Source of the DNA: UBA11512 sp964623895
GTDB lineage: Bacteria > Bacillota > Clostridia > Oscillospirales > CAG-272
Direction of reading: 5' to 3'
Assembly: GCA_964623895.1 (NCBI GenBank)
Contig: CAZUWA010000019.1
Span: 1-29,926, forward strand
DNA: 29,926 bases
Shown here: one piece after another, positions 22,241-29,926 of the stretch
Numbering within the stretch: position 1 is the first letter of the stretch
Layout of the letters: each line of letters starts with the position of its first letter
Made by a program: the position numbers and the translations under genes
The notes under the pieces: generated by a model
What the model saw: the letters and a program-made list of their open reading frames with translations, nothing else
Database searches by the model: none
Told to the model about the DNA's origin: nothing

Positions 22241-25200
22241 TCAAGTATTTTCCTTATTCTTTTCAAGAATATACTCCTGAAGCAGTTTTAAACACGCTTT
22301 GATCATCTGCGCAGGTGTAACATTACCTGTTCTCAGGGATAGGTACGGAACATTTGTCATAGTGACCATCAGTTTTCCGTTGTTTTGCGCGGCAAGTGCC
22401 GATGCAATCTTAACCGAGAATTTTTCCGGATAGAACAGTACATGACTTCCCTTAGATAGGATCTTACTGATTCCCGCTTTCGAACCGACGGCACGTACCA
22501 ACGAGATGGTCAGAAGATTTGATACTTGAACAGGCGGTTCGCCGAATCGATCGAGAAATTCATCATAAACATCGGAAATATCCTCCGGTGTCTCAATCAA
22601 TGAGATCTTTTTGTATGCATCGATACGCTGATTCGGATCGAAAATGTAACTTTCCGGAATAAAGGCATCCACTTTCAGGTCTATCGTGCAGTCGGTGCGC
22701 ACCTCGATCTTGCCGCCTTTTTCCTCAATGACCGCTTCCTTCAGCAACTTCATATAAAGATCATAGCCGATGATATCCATATGCCCATGTTGCTCTGCGC
22801 CGAGAAGGCTCCCGACACCTCTGATTTCCATATCACGCATGGCAATACGGAAACCAGAACCGAATTCCGTGAAGTCTCTGATCGCGGCAAGACGCTTTTC
22901 GGAGATCTCGCTCAGTTCTTTATAACGTGGATAGGTAAAATAGGCATAAGCCCTTCTTGAAGATCTGCCGACGCGCCCTCGGATCTGGTGCAGTTGTGAC
23001 AGCCCAAGTTTGTCGGCGCGCTCAATGATCAAGGTATTGGCATTCGGCACGTCGACTCCCGTTTCAATAATGGTTGTAGTGACTAAAACATCGATATTGC
23101 CGTCCACCATTTCTTCCCAAATCTCAGAGAGTACATCCTTATCCATCTGTCCGTTGGCGATCTCCACATGATAATCGGGGAATGCCGCACGCAGTTTTGC
23201 TGCCGCTTCATGCATTTTTTCGATATTATTGCAAAGATAATAGACTTGTCCGCCTCTGCGCAATTCTCGTCTGATCGCTTCTTCAAGCACTCCTTCATCA
23301 TGTTCAAGGACAAAAGATTGTACCGGCATTCTGTCAACCGGCGCTTCATCAAGAACGGACATATCGCGAATGCCGGACATTGCCATATTGAGTGTGCGCG
23401 GAATAGGAGTTGCCGAAAGAGTCAAAACATCGACGTTTTGAGAAAGTTCCTTCAACTTTTCTTTATGTGCTACTCCGAAACGCTGTTCTTCGTCGATAAC
23501 CAACAGACCGAGTTTTTTAAACTCAACATCTTTTGAGAGAAGACGATGTGTGCCGATGATGATATCCGTTTCTCCCCTTCTAAGCTTTCTTAAAGATTCA
23601 TCGATCTGTTTTTTGTTTTTGAAGGAAGACACCATATCGATGCTGACGGGAAACCCGCGCATTCTCGAAAGGAACGTGCGGTAGTGTTGCATGCAAAGAA
23701 TAGTCGTCGGCACTAAGACTGCGACCTGATAACCTCCGGAAGCTGCTTTGAAGGCGGCACGAAGGGCAACTTCTGTCTTCCCATAACCGACATCGCCGCA
23801 AAGAAGTCGATCCATTGGATGGGAACTTTCCATATCACGCTTGACTTCCTCCACCGCACGCAATTGACTGTCCGTTTCTTCATATTCGAAAGCCGATTCA
23901 AACTCTCTTTGCATTTCGTCGTCCTTTGGATAAGAGATGCCGTTTTTTGCCATACGGGAAGCGTAAAGGGCAATCAGTTGTTTTGCCATATTCTGCGCCG
24001 CTACTTTAGCTTTGCATTTTGCCTTTTTCCACTCTGCACCACCCATTTTGGAGAGCTTGATCTGCCCGTCTTCCGCACCCTTGCCAATATATTTTGAGAT
24101 TTTGTCCAACTGTCCGCAAGGCAGGTATAAGGTATCGGTTCCGGCATATTTGATCTTGATGAAATCTTTTCTGACATTATCCACGACCATCGAGGACATC
24201 CCGAGATACTGACCAATGCCGTGAACATCGTGCACGACAAAATCGCCTACCGAAAGGTCCCCATACGAAAGGATCTCCTGTAAATTCTTGTTTTTCCTTC
24301 GCTTGCTTCGCAGGCTGTTACTTCTCTTAACAACCGCTCCGGCAGAAAGTTCTGTGAGAACGACATATCTTGAAGCAAGCAGTTCAAAGCCGGGGATATT
24401 CTGCCCACTCACCAATGCCACAGTTGCCAAACGTTGTTCGATAGTTAAATCATCCGGATAACTTCCGAAACCGGAATCGTTCAGCATTTTATTGAGATTT
24501 TGCAATGAAGCTTCGTTTTCGCAGATCAGTTTGACTCGGCTTCCGGATGCCATATATCCGCGCAGATCTTCACAAAGAAGATCGAAGCGATCGCCGTAAC
24601 CTGTCGTTTGTCTGGTCTTGAAGGCAAACATTTCGGCAAGACGGTGCCCGGAAAGTTTACTGCCCATACTTGACAGGATCACAGAAGAATTGTCGAAAAT
24701 AAAATCTTCCAGTACATCGGTGCTGACAGAAAATTCAGTGTGCTTCGGATGGATACTTCCATCAAGAAGCATTGATTTGATGTTTTCGCTGTCAAGATTT
24801 TGTTTTGACTCAAGGCGGTCCATGACAGCACCGTATTCGAAAACGATCGGCAGATAATTCTCTGCATAATCGAGCAAGCATTGCCGTTCGGGATAGACCA
24901 AAGAAATATATTTATCCAAAAATGCGGCATCTCTTCCGGAGGAAATGCGTTCCATCTCCTCCTTCAAACGTTCCGCTACCGGACCGACACTGTTTTTTTT
25001 CAGCAGTCCCTTGATAATAGCTACAATGTTTTTGACCGCATCTGCATCAGCGATCACTTCCCTTGCCGGAGTGATGGAAAATTGGTCGCAGTCATCTATT
25101 CTTCTCTGTGTCATAACATCGAAAAAACACATCCGGTCGATCTCCTCGCCAAAGAAATCGAGACGCACGGGATTGGCGGAAGCAGGAGAGAAAATGTCGA

Positions 25201-25768
25201 TAATTCCGCCACGCACCGCATACTGTCCGACGCTTTCCACCATTTCAGCGCGGTGATACCCCGCCTTCTCCAAATGATCGATGATCTCATCGGGATGATA
25301 ACTGTTTCCGTTGACAACAGAGAGTTCAGTCACCTCCAGTCGCTGTTTGGGAATGGTGTACTGCATGAGTGCGTCCGGTGTAGTAACCAGATAATCGCAT
25401 TGATGTCTGATGATGTTCAACAGCACAAAAAGCCTCTCATGCTCAAATTCATGAGAAGCGGATGTATTGTAAAACACAAGATCGCGTACTGTGTAGCACA
25501 TTGCACGCTTGCCGTAGCTTTTCAGCCATTCGCAAAAGCGAGCTGCTTTTTTTTCATCCGGTACGATGAGAAGAACGCCGTCAAAACCGCAGTATTGTGC
25601 ATGCGAAAGAAGATTATTGACTAGCGCAAATTCCGCACCTTCACACAATCCGGAAACAACGGACGGCAATTTTTTTGCCCCGGAAGGCTTTTGGGCCTCC
25701 TTTTCGAGAAAGGAGATCAATCCCTGAAATTCTTTTTCGGAGATGATCTGTCTTGTAATATCCACCAT
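22241..25768 (-). CDS. mfd: Transcription-repair coupling factor Mfd
   Basis: A 1175-residue ATP-dependent translocase that removes stalled RNA polymerase and recruits UvrA. It has a UvrB-like N-terminal region (about 1-350), a CarD-like RNAP-interaction domain (about 495-580, GDFVVHDVHGIGQY), a helicase core with Walker A GDVGYGKTEVA (about 659) and DEEQRFG (about 754), QIRGRVGRS (about 930), and a TRCF C-terminal domain. The start lies one base after the pth stop with a weak ribosome site, so translation is probably coupled to pth. Family length is 1150-1200. Confidence 0.98.
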   Translation of the reverse strand: MVDITRQIISEKEFQGLISFLEKEAQKPSGAKKLPSVVSGLCEGAEFALVNNLLSHAQYCGFDGVLLIVPDEKKAARFCEWLKSYGKRAMCYTVRDLVFYNTSASHEFEHERLFVLLNIIRHQCDYLVTTPDALMQYTIPKQRLEVTELSVVNGNSYHPDEIIDHLEKAGYHRAEMVESVGQYAVRGGIIDIFSPASANPVRLDFFGEEIDRMCFFDVMTQRRIDDCDQFSITPAREVIADADAVKNIVAIIKGLLKKNSVGPVAERLKEEMERISSGRDAAFLDKYISLVYPERQCLLDYAENYLPIVFEYGAVMDRLESKQNLDSENIKSMLLDGSIHPKHTEFSVSTDVLEDFIFDNSSVILSSMGSKLSGHRLAEMFAFKTRQTTGYGDRFDLLCEDLRGYMASGSRVKLICENEASLQNLNKMLNDSGFGSYPDDLTIEQRLATVALVSGQNIPGFELLASRYVVLTELSAGAVVKRSNSLRSKRRKNKNLQEILSYGDLSVGDFVVHDVHGIGQYLGMSSMVVDNVRKDFIKIKYAGTDTLYLPCGQLDKISKYIGKGAEDGQIKLSKMGGAEWKKAKCKAKVAAQNMAKQLIALYASRMAKNGISYPKDDEMQREFESAFEYEETDSQLRAVEEVKRDMESSHPMDRLLCGDVGYGKTEVALRAAFKAASGGYQVAVLVPTTILCMQHYRTFLSRMRGFPVSIDMVSSFKNKKQIDESLRKLRRGETDIIIGTHRLLSKDVEFKKLGLLVIDEEQRFGVAHKEKLKELSQNVDVLTLSATPIPRTLNMAMSGIRDMSVLDEAPVDRMPVQSFVLEHDEGVLEEAIRRELRRGGQVYYLCNNIEKMHEAAAKLRAAFPDYHVEIANGQMDKDVLSEIWEEMVDGNIDVLVTTTIIETGVDVPNANTLIIERADKLGLSQLHQIRGRVGRSSRRAYAYFTYPRYKELSEISEKRLAAIRDFTEFGSGFRIAMRDMEIRGVGSLLGAEQHGHMDIIGYDLYMKLLKEAVIEEKGGKIEVRTDCTIDLKVDAFIPESYIFDPNQRIDAYKKISLIETPEDISDVYDEFLDRFGEPPVQVSNLLTISLVRAVGSKAGISKILSKGSHVLFYPEKFSVKIASALAAQNNGKLMVTMTNVPYLSLRTGNVTPAQMIKACLKLLQEYILEKNKENT

Positions 25769-25769
25769 T

Positions 25770-26396
25770 TTAATTATACCTGTTCATAGCAGTTTCAAAA
25801 TCACCGTTGATGATCAGTTCAAGTGCCGCAGATGTATTATCAAACACATTGGCAAGTTTACTTTGATCCTCTTTTGAAAATTTACCAAGCACCCAGTCGG
25901 CAAGGTCGTATTCAGGACACGGTTTTTGACCGACTCCGATCTTGATTCGCGGAAACGATTCTGTTTTAAGATGCTCGGTGATGCTTCGCACACCGCGCTG
26001 ACCGCCATCGCTACCCTTGCGGCGGATACGTATTTTTCCCACATCGAGATTGATATCATCACAAATGACGATAATATTATCGGAGGGAATTTTATAAAAA
26101 TCTGCGGCGGCACGCACCGAAATGCCCGAAAGATTCATATATGTGGTGGGACAAAGAAAAATACCGCGTTTATCCCCGAGCGTGCATTCTCCGTACAGCC
26201 CTTCAAATTTGGAACGATCGATCTTAAATCCATTTTTCTTTGAATAATGCTCTGCAAAAAGATAGCCGGCATTGTGGCGCGTGAACGCATATTCCTTGCC
26301 CGGATTGCCAAGGCATGCAACAATAAAGGAAACCGGTCCGCGCCCCGAACCGTTTTCCTTTTCGATCTTTTTAAACAATTCAAAAATATCTGACAT
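25770..26396 (-). CDS. pth: Peptidyl-tRNA hydrolase
   Basis: A 208-residue hydrolase that recycles peptidyl-tRNA released early from ribosomes. The core shows GNPGKEY...TRHNAG with catalytic His41 (E. coli His20), MNLSG, CDDINLDVGKIRIRRKGSDGG and PRIKIGVGQ. A 22-residue N-terminal extension (to about GRGPVS) precedes the usual start; CGAGGTGA correctly spaced before the ATG at 26396 shows it is translated. The extension is likely lineage-specific, inferred. It is the first gene of pth-mfd. Confidence 0.96.
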   Translation of the reverse strand: MSDIFELFKKIEKENGSGRGPVSFIVACLGNPGKEYAFTRHNAGYLFAEHYSKKNGFKIDRSKFEGLYGECTLGDKRGIFLCPTTYMNLSGISVRAAADFYKIPSDNIIVICDDINLDVGKIRIRRKGSDGGQRGVRSITEHLKTESFPRIKIGVGQKPCPEYDLADWVLGKFSKEDQSKLANVFDNTSAALELIINGDFETAMNRYN

Positions 26397-26437
26397 AATT
26401 CACCTCGTGAATCAAAAAGTAAACACGCATCCATATA

Positions 26438-26466
26438 ATAATACTATATTTCATCCTCGTTGTCAA
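26438..26466 (-). promoter_or_regulatory. Promoter of the pth-mfd-foldase transcript
   Basis: On the minus strand TTGACA (26466-26461), 17-bp spacer and TATTAT (26443-26438), 42 bases before the pth start. It is divergent from the ppdK promoter. Confidence 0.85.
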
Positions 26467-26509
26467 TTGGAAAAAATAATTTTTTCGCTATAATTTTTGG
26501 AATTATGTG

Positions 26510-26538
26510 TAGACAAAACCAAAAAATAATGGTATAAT
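26510..26538 (+). promoter_or_regulatory. Promoter of ppdK
   Basis: TAGACA (26510-26515), 17-bp spacer and a perfect TATAAT (26533-26538), giving a leader of about 32 bases with ribosome site AGGAGAG before the ATG at 26577. Confidence 0.85.
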
Positions 26539-26576
26539 AACACGCGAACAAAAAAAGAAAGATTAGGAGAGAATCA

Positions 26577-29213
26577 ATGGAACAGAAAAAGTATATTTAT
26601 CTTTTCACTGAAGGCAATGGATCCATGAGAGAATTGCTTGGAGGTAAGGGCGCAAACCTTGCTGAGATGACAGGTTTAGGCATGCCCGTTCCTCAAGGCT
26701 TCACCATTACGACAGAAGCTTGCAACCGCTATTACGAAGACGGCGAGACCATTCATCCGGATATTGAAGCACAGATCTATGAATATGTTGAAAAATTGGA
26801 AGAGATCACCGGAAAGAAATTCGGCGATCTTGAAAATCCGCTTTTGGTGTCCGTTCGCTCGGGTGCAAGAGCATCAATGCCCGGCATGATGGATACCATT
26901 TTGAACCTTGGTTTGAATGAAGATGTTGTTGAAACGCTTGCAAAAAAATCGGGTAATCCTCGTTGGGCTTGGGACTGCTACAGAAGATTCATTCAGATGT
27001 ATTCGGATGTGGTCATGGAAGTCGGCAAAAAATACTTCGAAGAACTCATCGATCGAATGAAGAAGAAAAAAGGTGTCGAACAGGATGTCGATTTAACTGC
27101 AGATGATCTAAAAGTTCTTGCAAATCAGTTCAAGGCAGAATATAAAGCAAAGATCGGTAGTGATTTCCCCACCGACGCAAGAGAGCAACTCATCGGCGCA
27201 GTCAAAGCTGTGTTCCGCAGTTGGGACAACCCCCGTGCAAACGTTTACCGCAGAGACAATGATATTCCCTACTCTTGGGGCACCGCAGTCAATGTACAGT
27301 CTATGGCATTTGGCAACATGGGAAACAACTGCGGTACTGGCGTTGCCTTCACGCGTGACCCCGCTACCGGCGAGAAAAAGCTGATGGGAGAATTCTTGAC
27401 AAACGCACAGGGAGAAGATGTTGTTGCAGGTGTACGCACACCGATGCCGATCGCACAGATGGCTGAAAAATTCCCTGCTGCTTTTGAACAGTTCAAGGAA
27501 GTTTGCGAAAAACTTGAAAAGCATTACCGTGATATGCAGGACATGGAATTCACGGTTGAAAATGAAAAATTATACATGCTTCAGACCCGTAACGGAAAGC
27601 GTACCGCTCAGGCGGCACTTAAGATCGCATGTGACCTTGTTGATGAAGGAATGAGAACCGAGGAAGAAGCAGTTCTCATGATCGACCCACGTAACCTTGA
27701 TACCCTGCTTCATCCGCAGTTCGATGGTAAGGCACTGAAAAATTCAACGCCGATCGGCAAAGGCCTTGGCGCTTCACCCGGAGCTGCTTGCGGTCAGATC
27801 GTCTTTAGCGCTGAAGATGCAGAAGCATGGAATGCTACCGGCAAGAAGGTCATCTTGGTTCGTCTCGAAACCTCACCCGAAGACATTACCGGTATGAAGG
27901 CGGCGCAAGGCATTTTGACTGTTCGTGGCGGTATGACCTCTCATGCAGCAGTAGTTGCACGCGGCATGGGAACTTGCTGTGTTTCCGGTTGCGATGCCAT
28001 CGCTATTGATGAGGAGAACAAGAAGTTTACACTTTCCGGAAAGACTTATTATGAGGGCGATTGTATTTCTCTTGACGGTTCGACCGGTAATATCTATGAT
28101 GGACTGATTCCGACCGTAGATGCGGAAATCGCAGGCGAATTCGGTCGCATTATGGCTTGGGCTGATAAGTTCCGCAAGCTGAAGGTCAGAACAAATGCAG
28201 ATACCCCACGTGATGCCAAAAAGGCACGTGAACTGGGTGCAGAAGGAATCGGTCTTTGCCGTACTGAGCATATGTTCTTCGAACCGGACAGAATTGCGGC
28301 TTTCCGCGAAATGATCTGCTCCGATACCGTAGAGGAGAGAGAAGCTGCTCTTGCAAAGATCCTTCCCTATCAACAGTCTGACTTTGAAAAACTGTATGAA
28401 GCCCTGGAAGGCGAGCCGGTATGTATCCGTTTCCTCGATCCTCCGCTTCACGAGTTTGTTCCTACTACAGATGAAGATATTGCAACCCTTGCCAAAGCGC
28501 AGAGCAAGAGCATTGAAGAGATCAAGAACATCATTGCCGGCCTTCACGAATTCAATCCGATGATGGGACATAGAGGTTGCCGTTTGGCAGTCACCTATCC
28601 AGAGATTGCAGCGATGCAAACGAAGGCAGTCATTCGCGCTGCGGTCAATGTACAGAATAGACACGCTGAATGGACCGTGTGCCCGGAGATCATGATCCCA
28701 CTAGTCGGCGATGCAAAAGAACTGAAATTTGTAAAAGAAACAGTCGTAAAAACTGCGGATGCAGAAATTGCCGCTGCAGGCATCCATCTAACATATGAAG
28801 TCGGCACAATGATCGAAATTCCGAGAGCATGCCTTACCGCGGATGAGGTGGCAAAGAGTGCGGATTTCTTCTGCTTTGGTACAAACGACTTGACACAAAT
28901 GACTTATGGCTTCTCGCGTGACGATGCAGGTAAATTCCTTTCAGCCTACTATGACAAGAAAATCTTTGAGAATGATCCCTTTGCAAAACTCGATCAGGTA
29001 GGTGTCGGTAAATTGATGCAAATGGCAATCGCACTCGGCAAACCTGTAAACAAGAATCTCCATATCGGAATCTGCGGTGAGCATGGAGGCGATCCCTCTT
29101 CTGTGGAATTCTGCCACAGAATCGGTCTGGATTATGTATCCTGCTCTCCCTTCAGAGTTCCGATCGCTCGCCTTGCTGCTGCACAGGCAGCTATTAGAAG
29201 TAGGGAGGACTAA
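26577..29213 (+). CDS. ppdK: Pyruvate, phosphate dikinase
   Basis: An 878-residue cytosolic enzyme interconverting PEP, AMP and PPi with pyruvate, ATP and Pi, a PPi-linked pyruvate kinase alternative in anaerobic clostridia. The N-terminal ATP-grasp domain begins GGKGANLAEM and contains SVRSGARASMPGMMDT. The swivelling phosphohistidine domain has GGMTSHAAVVARGMG with His456. The C-terminal TIM barrel includes GLCRTEHMF, GTNDLTQMTYGFSRDD and the catalytic Cys near 833 in CGEHGGDP. All active-site parts are intact. It has its own promoter and terminator. Length matches the family (~875). Confidence 0.99.
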   Translation: MEQKKYIYLFTEGNGSMRELLGGKGANLAEMTGLGMPVPQGFTITTEACNRYYEDGETIHPDIEAQIYEYVEKLEEITGKKFGDLENPLLVSVRSGARASMPGMMDTILNLGLNEDVVETLAKKSGNPRWAWDCYRRFIQMYSDVVMEVGKKYFEELIDRMKKKKGVEQDVDLTADDLKVLANQFKAEYKAKIGSDFPTDAREQLIGAVKAVFRSWDNPRANVYRRDNDIPYSWGTAVNVQSMAFGNMGNNCGTGVAFTRDPATGEKKLMGEFLTNAQGEDVVAGVRTPMPIAQMAEKFPAAFEQFKEVCEKLEKHYRDMQDMEFTVENEKLYMLQTRNGKRTAQAALKIACDLVDEGMRTEEEAVLMIDPRNLDTLLHPQFDGKALKNSTPIGKGLGASPGAACGQIVFSAEDAEAWNATGKKVILVRLETSPEDITGMKAAQGILTVRGGMTSHAAVVARGMGTCCVSGCDAIAIDEENKKFTLSGKTYYEGDCISLDGSTGNIYDGLIPTVDAEIAGEFGRIMAWADKFRKLKVRTNADTPRDAKKARELGAEGIGLCRTEHMFFEPDRIAAFREMICSDTVEEREAALAKILPYQQSDFEKLYEALEGEPVCIRFLDPPLHEFVPTTDEDIATLAKAQSKSIEEIKNIIAGLHEFNPMMGHRGCRLAVTYPEIAAMQTKAVIRAAVNVQNRHAEWTVCPEIMIPLVGDAKELKFVKETVVKTADAEIAAAGIHLTYEVGTMIEIPRACLTADEVAKSADFFCFGTNDLTQMTYGFSRDDAGKFLSAYYDKKIFENDPFAKLDQVGVGKLMQMAIALGKPVNKNLHIGICGEHGGDPSSVEFCHRIGLDYVSCSPFRVPIARLAAAQAAIRSRED

Positions 29214-29265
29214 TCTGTATTTGATTTGGGTCAAACCCAATCAGTAAAACCACAATAGAAAAATT

Positions 29266-29299
29266 GACCTTGTAGATTAACTCTGCAAGGTCTTTTTTT
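29266..29299 (+). terminator. Intrinsic terminator of ppdK
   Basis: GACCTTGTAGA (29266-29276) pairs with TCTGCAAGGTC (29282-29292), then seven T residues (29293-29299). A second small hairpin without a T run (29222-29243, TGATTTGGGT/ACCCAATCA) lies just after the ppdK stop. Confidence 0.9.
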
Positions 29300-29444
29300 G
29301 CGCAAAAAAGCCTTGTATAACGGCATTTTTGGCTATAAAACAGCGATTTTATTCACAGTGGGAAAATGTCGAAAATCAAAAATGTTTGCCCCCAAAAATC
29401 ATATCGGTGGTTGTCCCGGAACATAGTGAAACTTCAAATATACG

Positions 29445-29570
29445 TTTTTGGGAAAATAAATCCGTGCAAAAATGCCGTTTGACCGACTTTTTGCCGATAA
29501 TCCGAACGAAAAATTCCCAAAAACGCATTTTTGGGAAACCGCTTTTCGTTTTTGGGAACATTTTTGGGAA
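29445..29570 (+). repeat. Cluster of TTTTTGGGAA repeats, possible transposon-end binding sites
   Basis: Exact copies of TTTTTGGGAA occur at 29445-29454, 29528-29537, 29549-29558 and 29561-29570, with one inverted copy at 29514-29523. The inverted copy and the 29528 copy form a 10-bp hairpin with loop CGCA. Partial copies lie further left (29326-29332 and, inverted, 29392-29399). The cluster stands directly before a TnsA-like gene, the position of TnsB-binding sites in Tn7-like elements. A TGT at 29314 is a possible element terminus. The binding role is inferred. Confidence 0.6.
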
Positions 29571-29589
29571 AATCAAATGGGAGGCTTCT

Positions 29590-29925
29590 GTGCGAAAAAA
29601 GAATTACAAAGGCAGATGTGAAAAGCGGAGCATCGGTAAATGCTCTGATGTTTGTCGAACCTATGATGATATTCAATCCGCTTATGCCGACATATTGCAA
29701 GCAAACGAAAGTATCAAGGAATTTCGTTGCAATGTCCCACTCGATGATTTGGATTATATGTCGGATTTTGTTTGCGTCAAGGCAAATGGAGATGTCATGG
29801 TGCGTGAATGTATTGACCGCAGGTTTTTGAGTAAGCCGATGACTGTAAAATCGCTTGATATATCGCGGATATATTGGTTACGGCACGGTGTTACCGATTG
29901 GGGGCTGGTGATAAATGAAGAATAA
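29590..29925 (+). CDS. Short TnsA-like transposase endonuclease subunit
   Basis: A 111-residue protein starting at GTG 29590, five bases after GGGAGG (29579-29584), and ending at TAA 29923-29925. The open frame extends upstream to 29329 but runs through the repeat cluster and is not coding. The pattern DYMSDFVCVKANGD, then VRECIDRRFLSKP, then LDISRIYWLRHGVTDWGLVI matches the core of TnsA N-terminal nuclease domains, whose DF aspartate is kept. The position of the usual catalytic lysine is occupied by Glu-Cys. TnsA makes 5' donor cuts with TnsB in Tn7-like transposition; no TnsB/TnsC is visible because the window ends. Function as an active nuclease is uncertain. Confidence 0.65.
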   Translation: MRKKNYKGRCEKRSIGKCSDVCRTYDDIQSAYADILQANESIKEFRCNVPLDDLDYMSDFVCVKANGDVMVRECIDRRFLSKPMTVKSLDISRIYWLRHGVTDWGLVINEE

Positions 29926-29926
29926 T

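Noticed and set aside
24881..25624. 247-codon plus-strand frame antisense to mfd
   Set aside because: No ribosome site, no family resemblance, and fully contained in the conserved mfd gene.
27873..28664. 263-codon open frame antisense to ppdK
   Set aside because: It mirrors a highly conserved enzyme gene, has no ribosome site or recognisable motif, and is low-complexity in Cys/Ser/His, typical of an antisense shadow.
29445..29570. TTTTTGGGAA copies as a CRISPR array
   Set aside because: Repeats are only 10 bp, unevenly spaced (2 to 73 bases), and one is inverted; this fits protein-binding sites better.

Overview
The window looks like chromosome from an endospore-forming member of the Clostridia (Oscillospiraceae/Ruminococcaceae-like). 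Three things point there: a complete spoIIA sporulation operon (spoIIAA-spoIIAB-sigF) follows a T-box-controlled valS; the rimP-nusA-ylxR-ylxQ-infB and dnaX-ybaB-recR blocks have Gram-positive gene order, with a 345-residue NusA; and there is a pyruvate,phosphate dikinase typical of anaerobic clostridial glycolysis. Promoters are mostly near-consensus sigma-A types with 17-bp spacers. This assignment is inferred from gene content only.

Layout. 1-3183: start of an unknown leftward gene, then promoter, Val-type T-box leader and valS. 3207-4712: spoIIA operon. 4715-5437: scar region with no intact gene, holding a leftward group II intron 3' end directly after the sigF stop, a 20-bp hairpin and the last 82 codons of an IS transposase. 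5438-6896: four small leftward genes of unknown function (two related two-helix membrane proteins, a zinc-ribbon membrane protein and a soluble protein). 6927-11778 (leftward): a yesL-like gene, a membrane protein gene, a purine PRTase-like gene, recR, ybaB and dnaX, preceded by SRP RNA at 11806-12041. 12164-14389 (leftward): a small YtxH-like gene, a TIGR04086-like gene, yajC, aroK and a GNAT gene. 14569-16056 (rightward): a five-domain Ig-like lipoprotein with its own promoter. 16125-20905 (leftward): translation/transcription operon infB-ylxQ-ylxR-nusA-rimP. 21062-26396 (leftward): foldase-like lipoprotein, mfd and pth. 26577-29213 (rightward): ppdK and its terminator. 29314-29925: a cluster of TTTTTGGGAA repeats followed by a short TnsA-like gene, probably the edge of a Tn7-like element that continues beyond the window.

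Most of the window is housekeeping information processing: aminoacylation, replication clamp loading, recombination, protein targeting, initiation and termination factors, and transcription-coupled repair. The most notable signals are (i) a well-formed -1 programmed frameshift cassette inside dnaX (A AAA AAG, hairpin, and an immediate -1 frame TGA) that would make a gamma-like short subunit as in E. coli; (ii) the putative Tn7-like element end downstream of ppdK, whose TnsA-like protein seems to lack the canonical catalytic lysine; and (iii) the group II intron and IS remnants packed behind sigF. No CRISPR array, rRNA or tRNA gene was seen.
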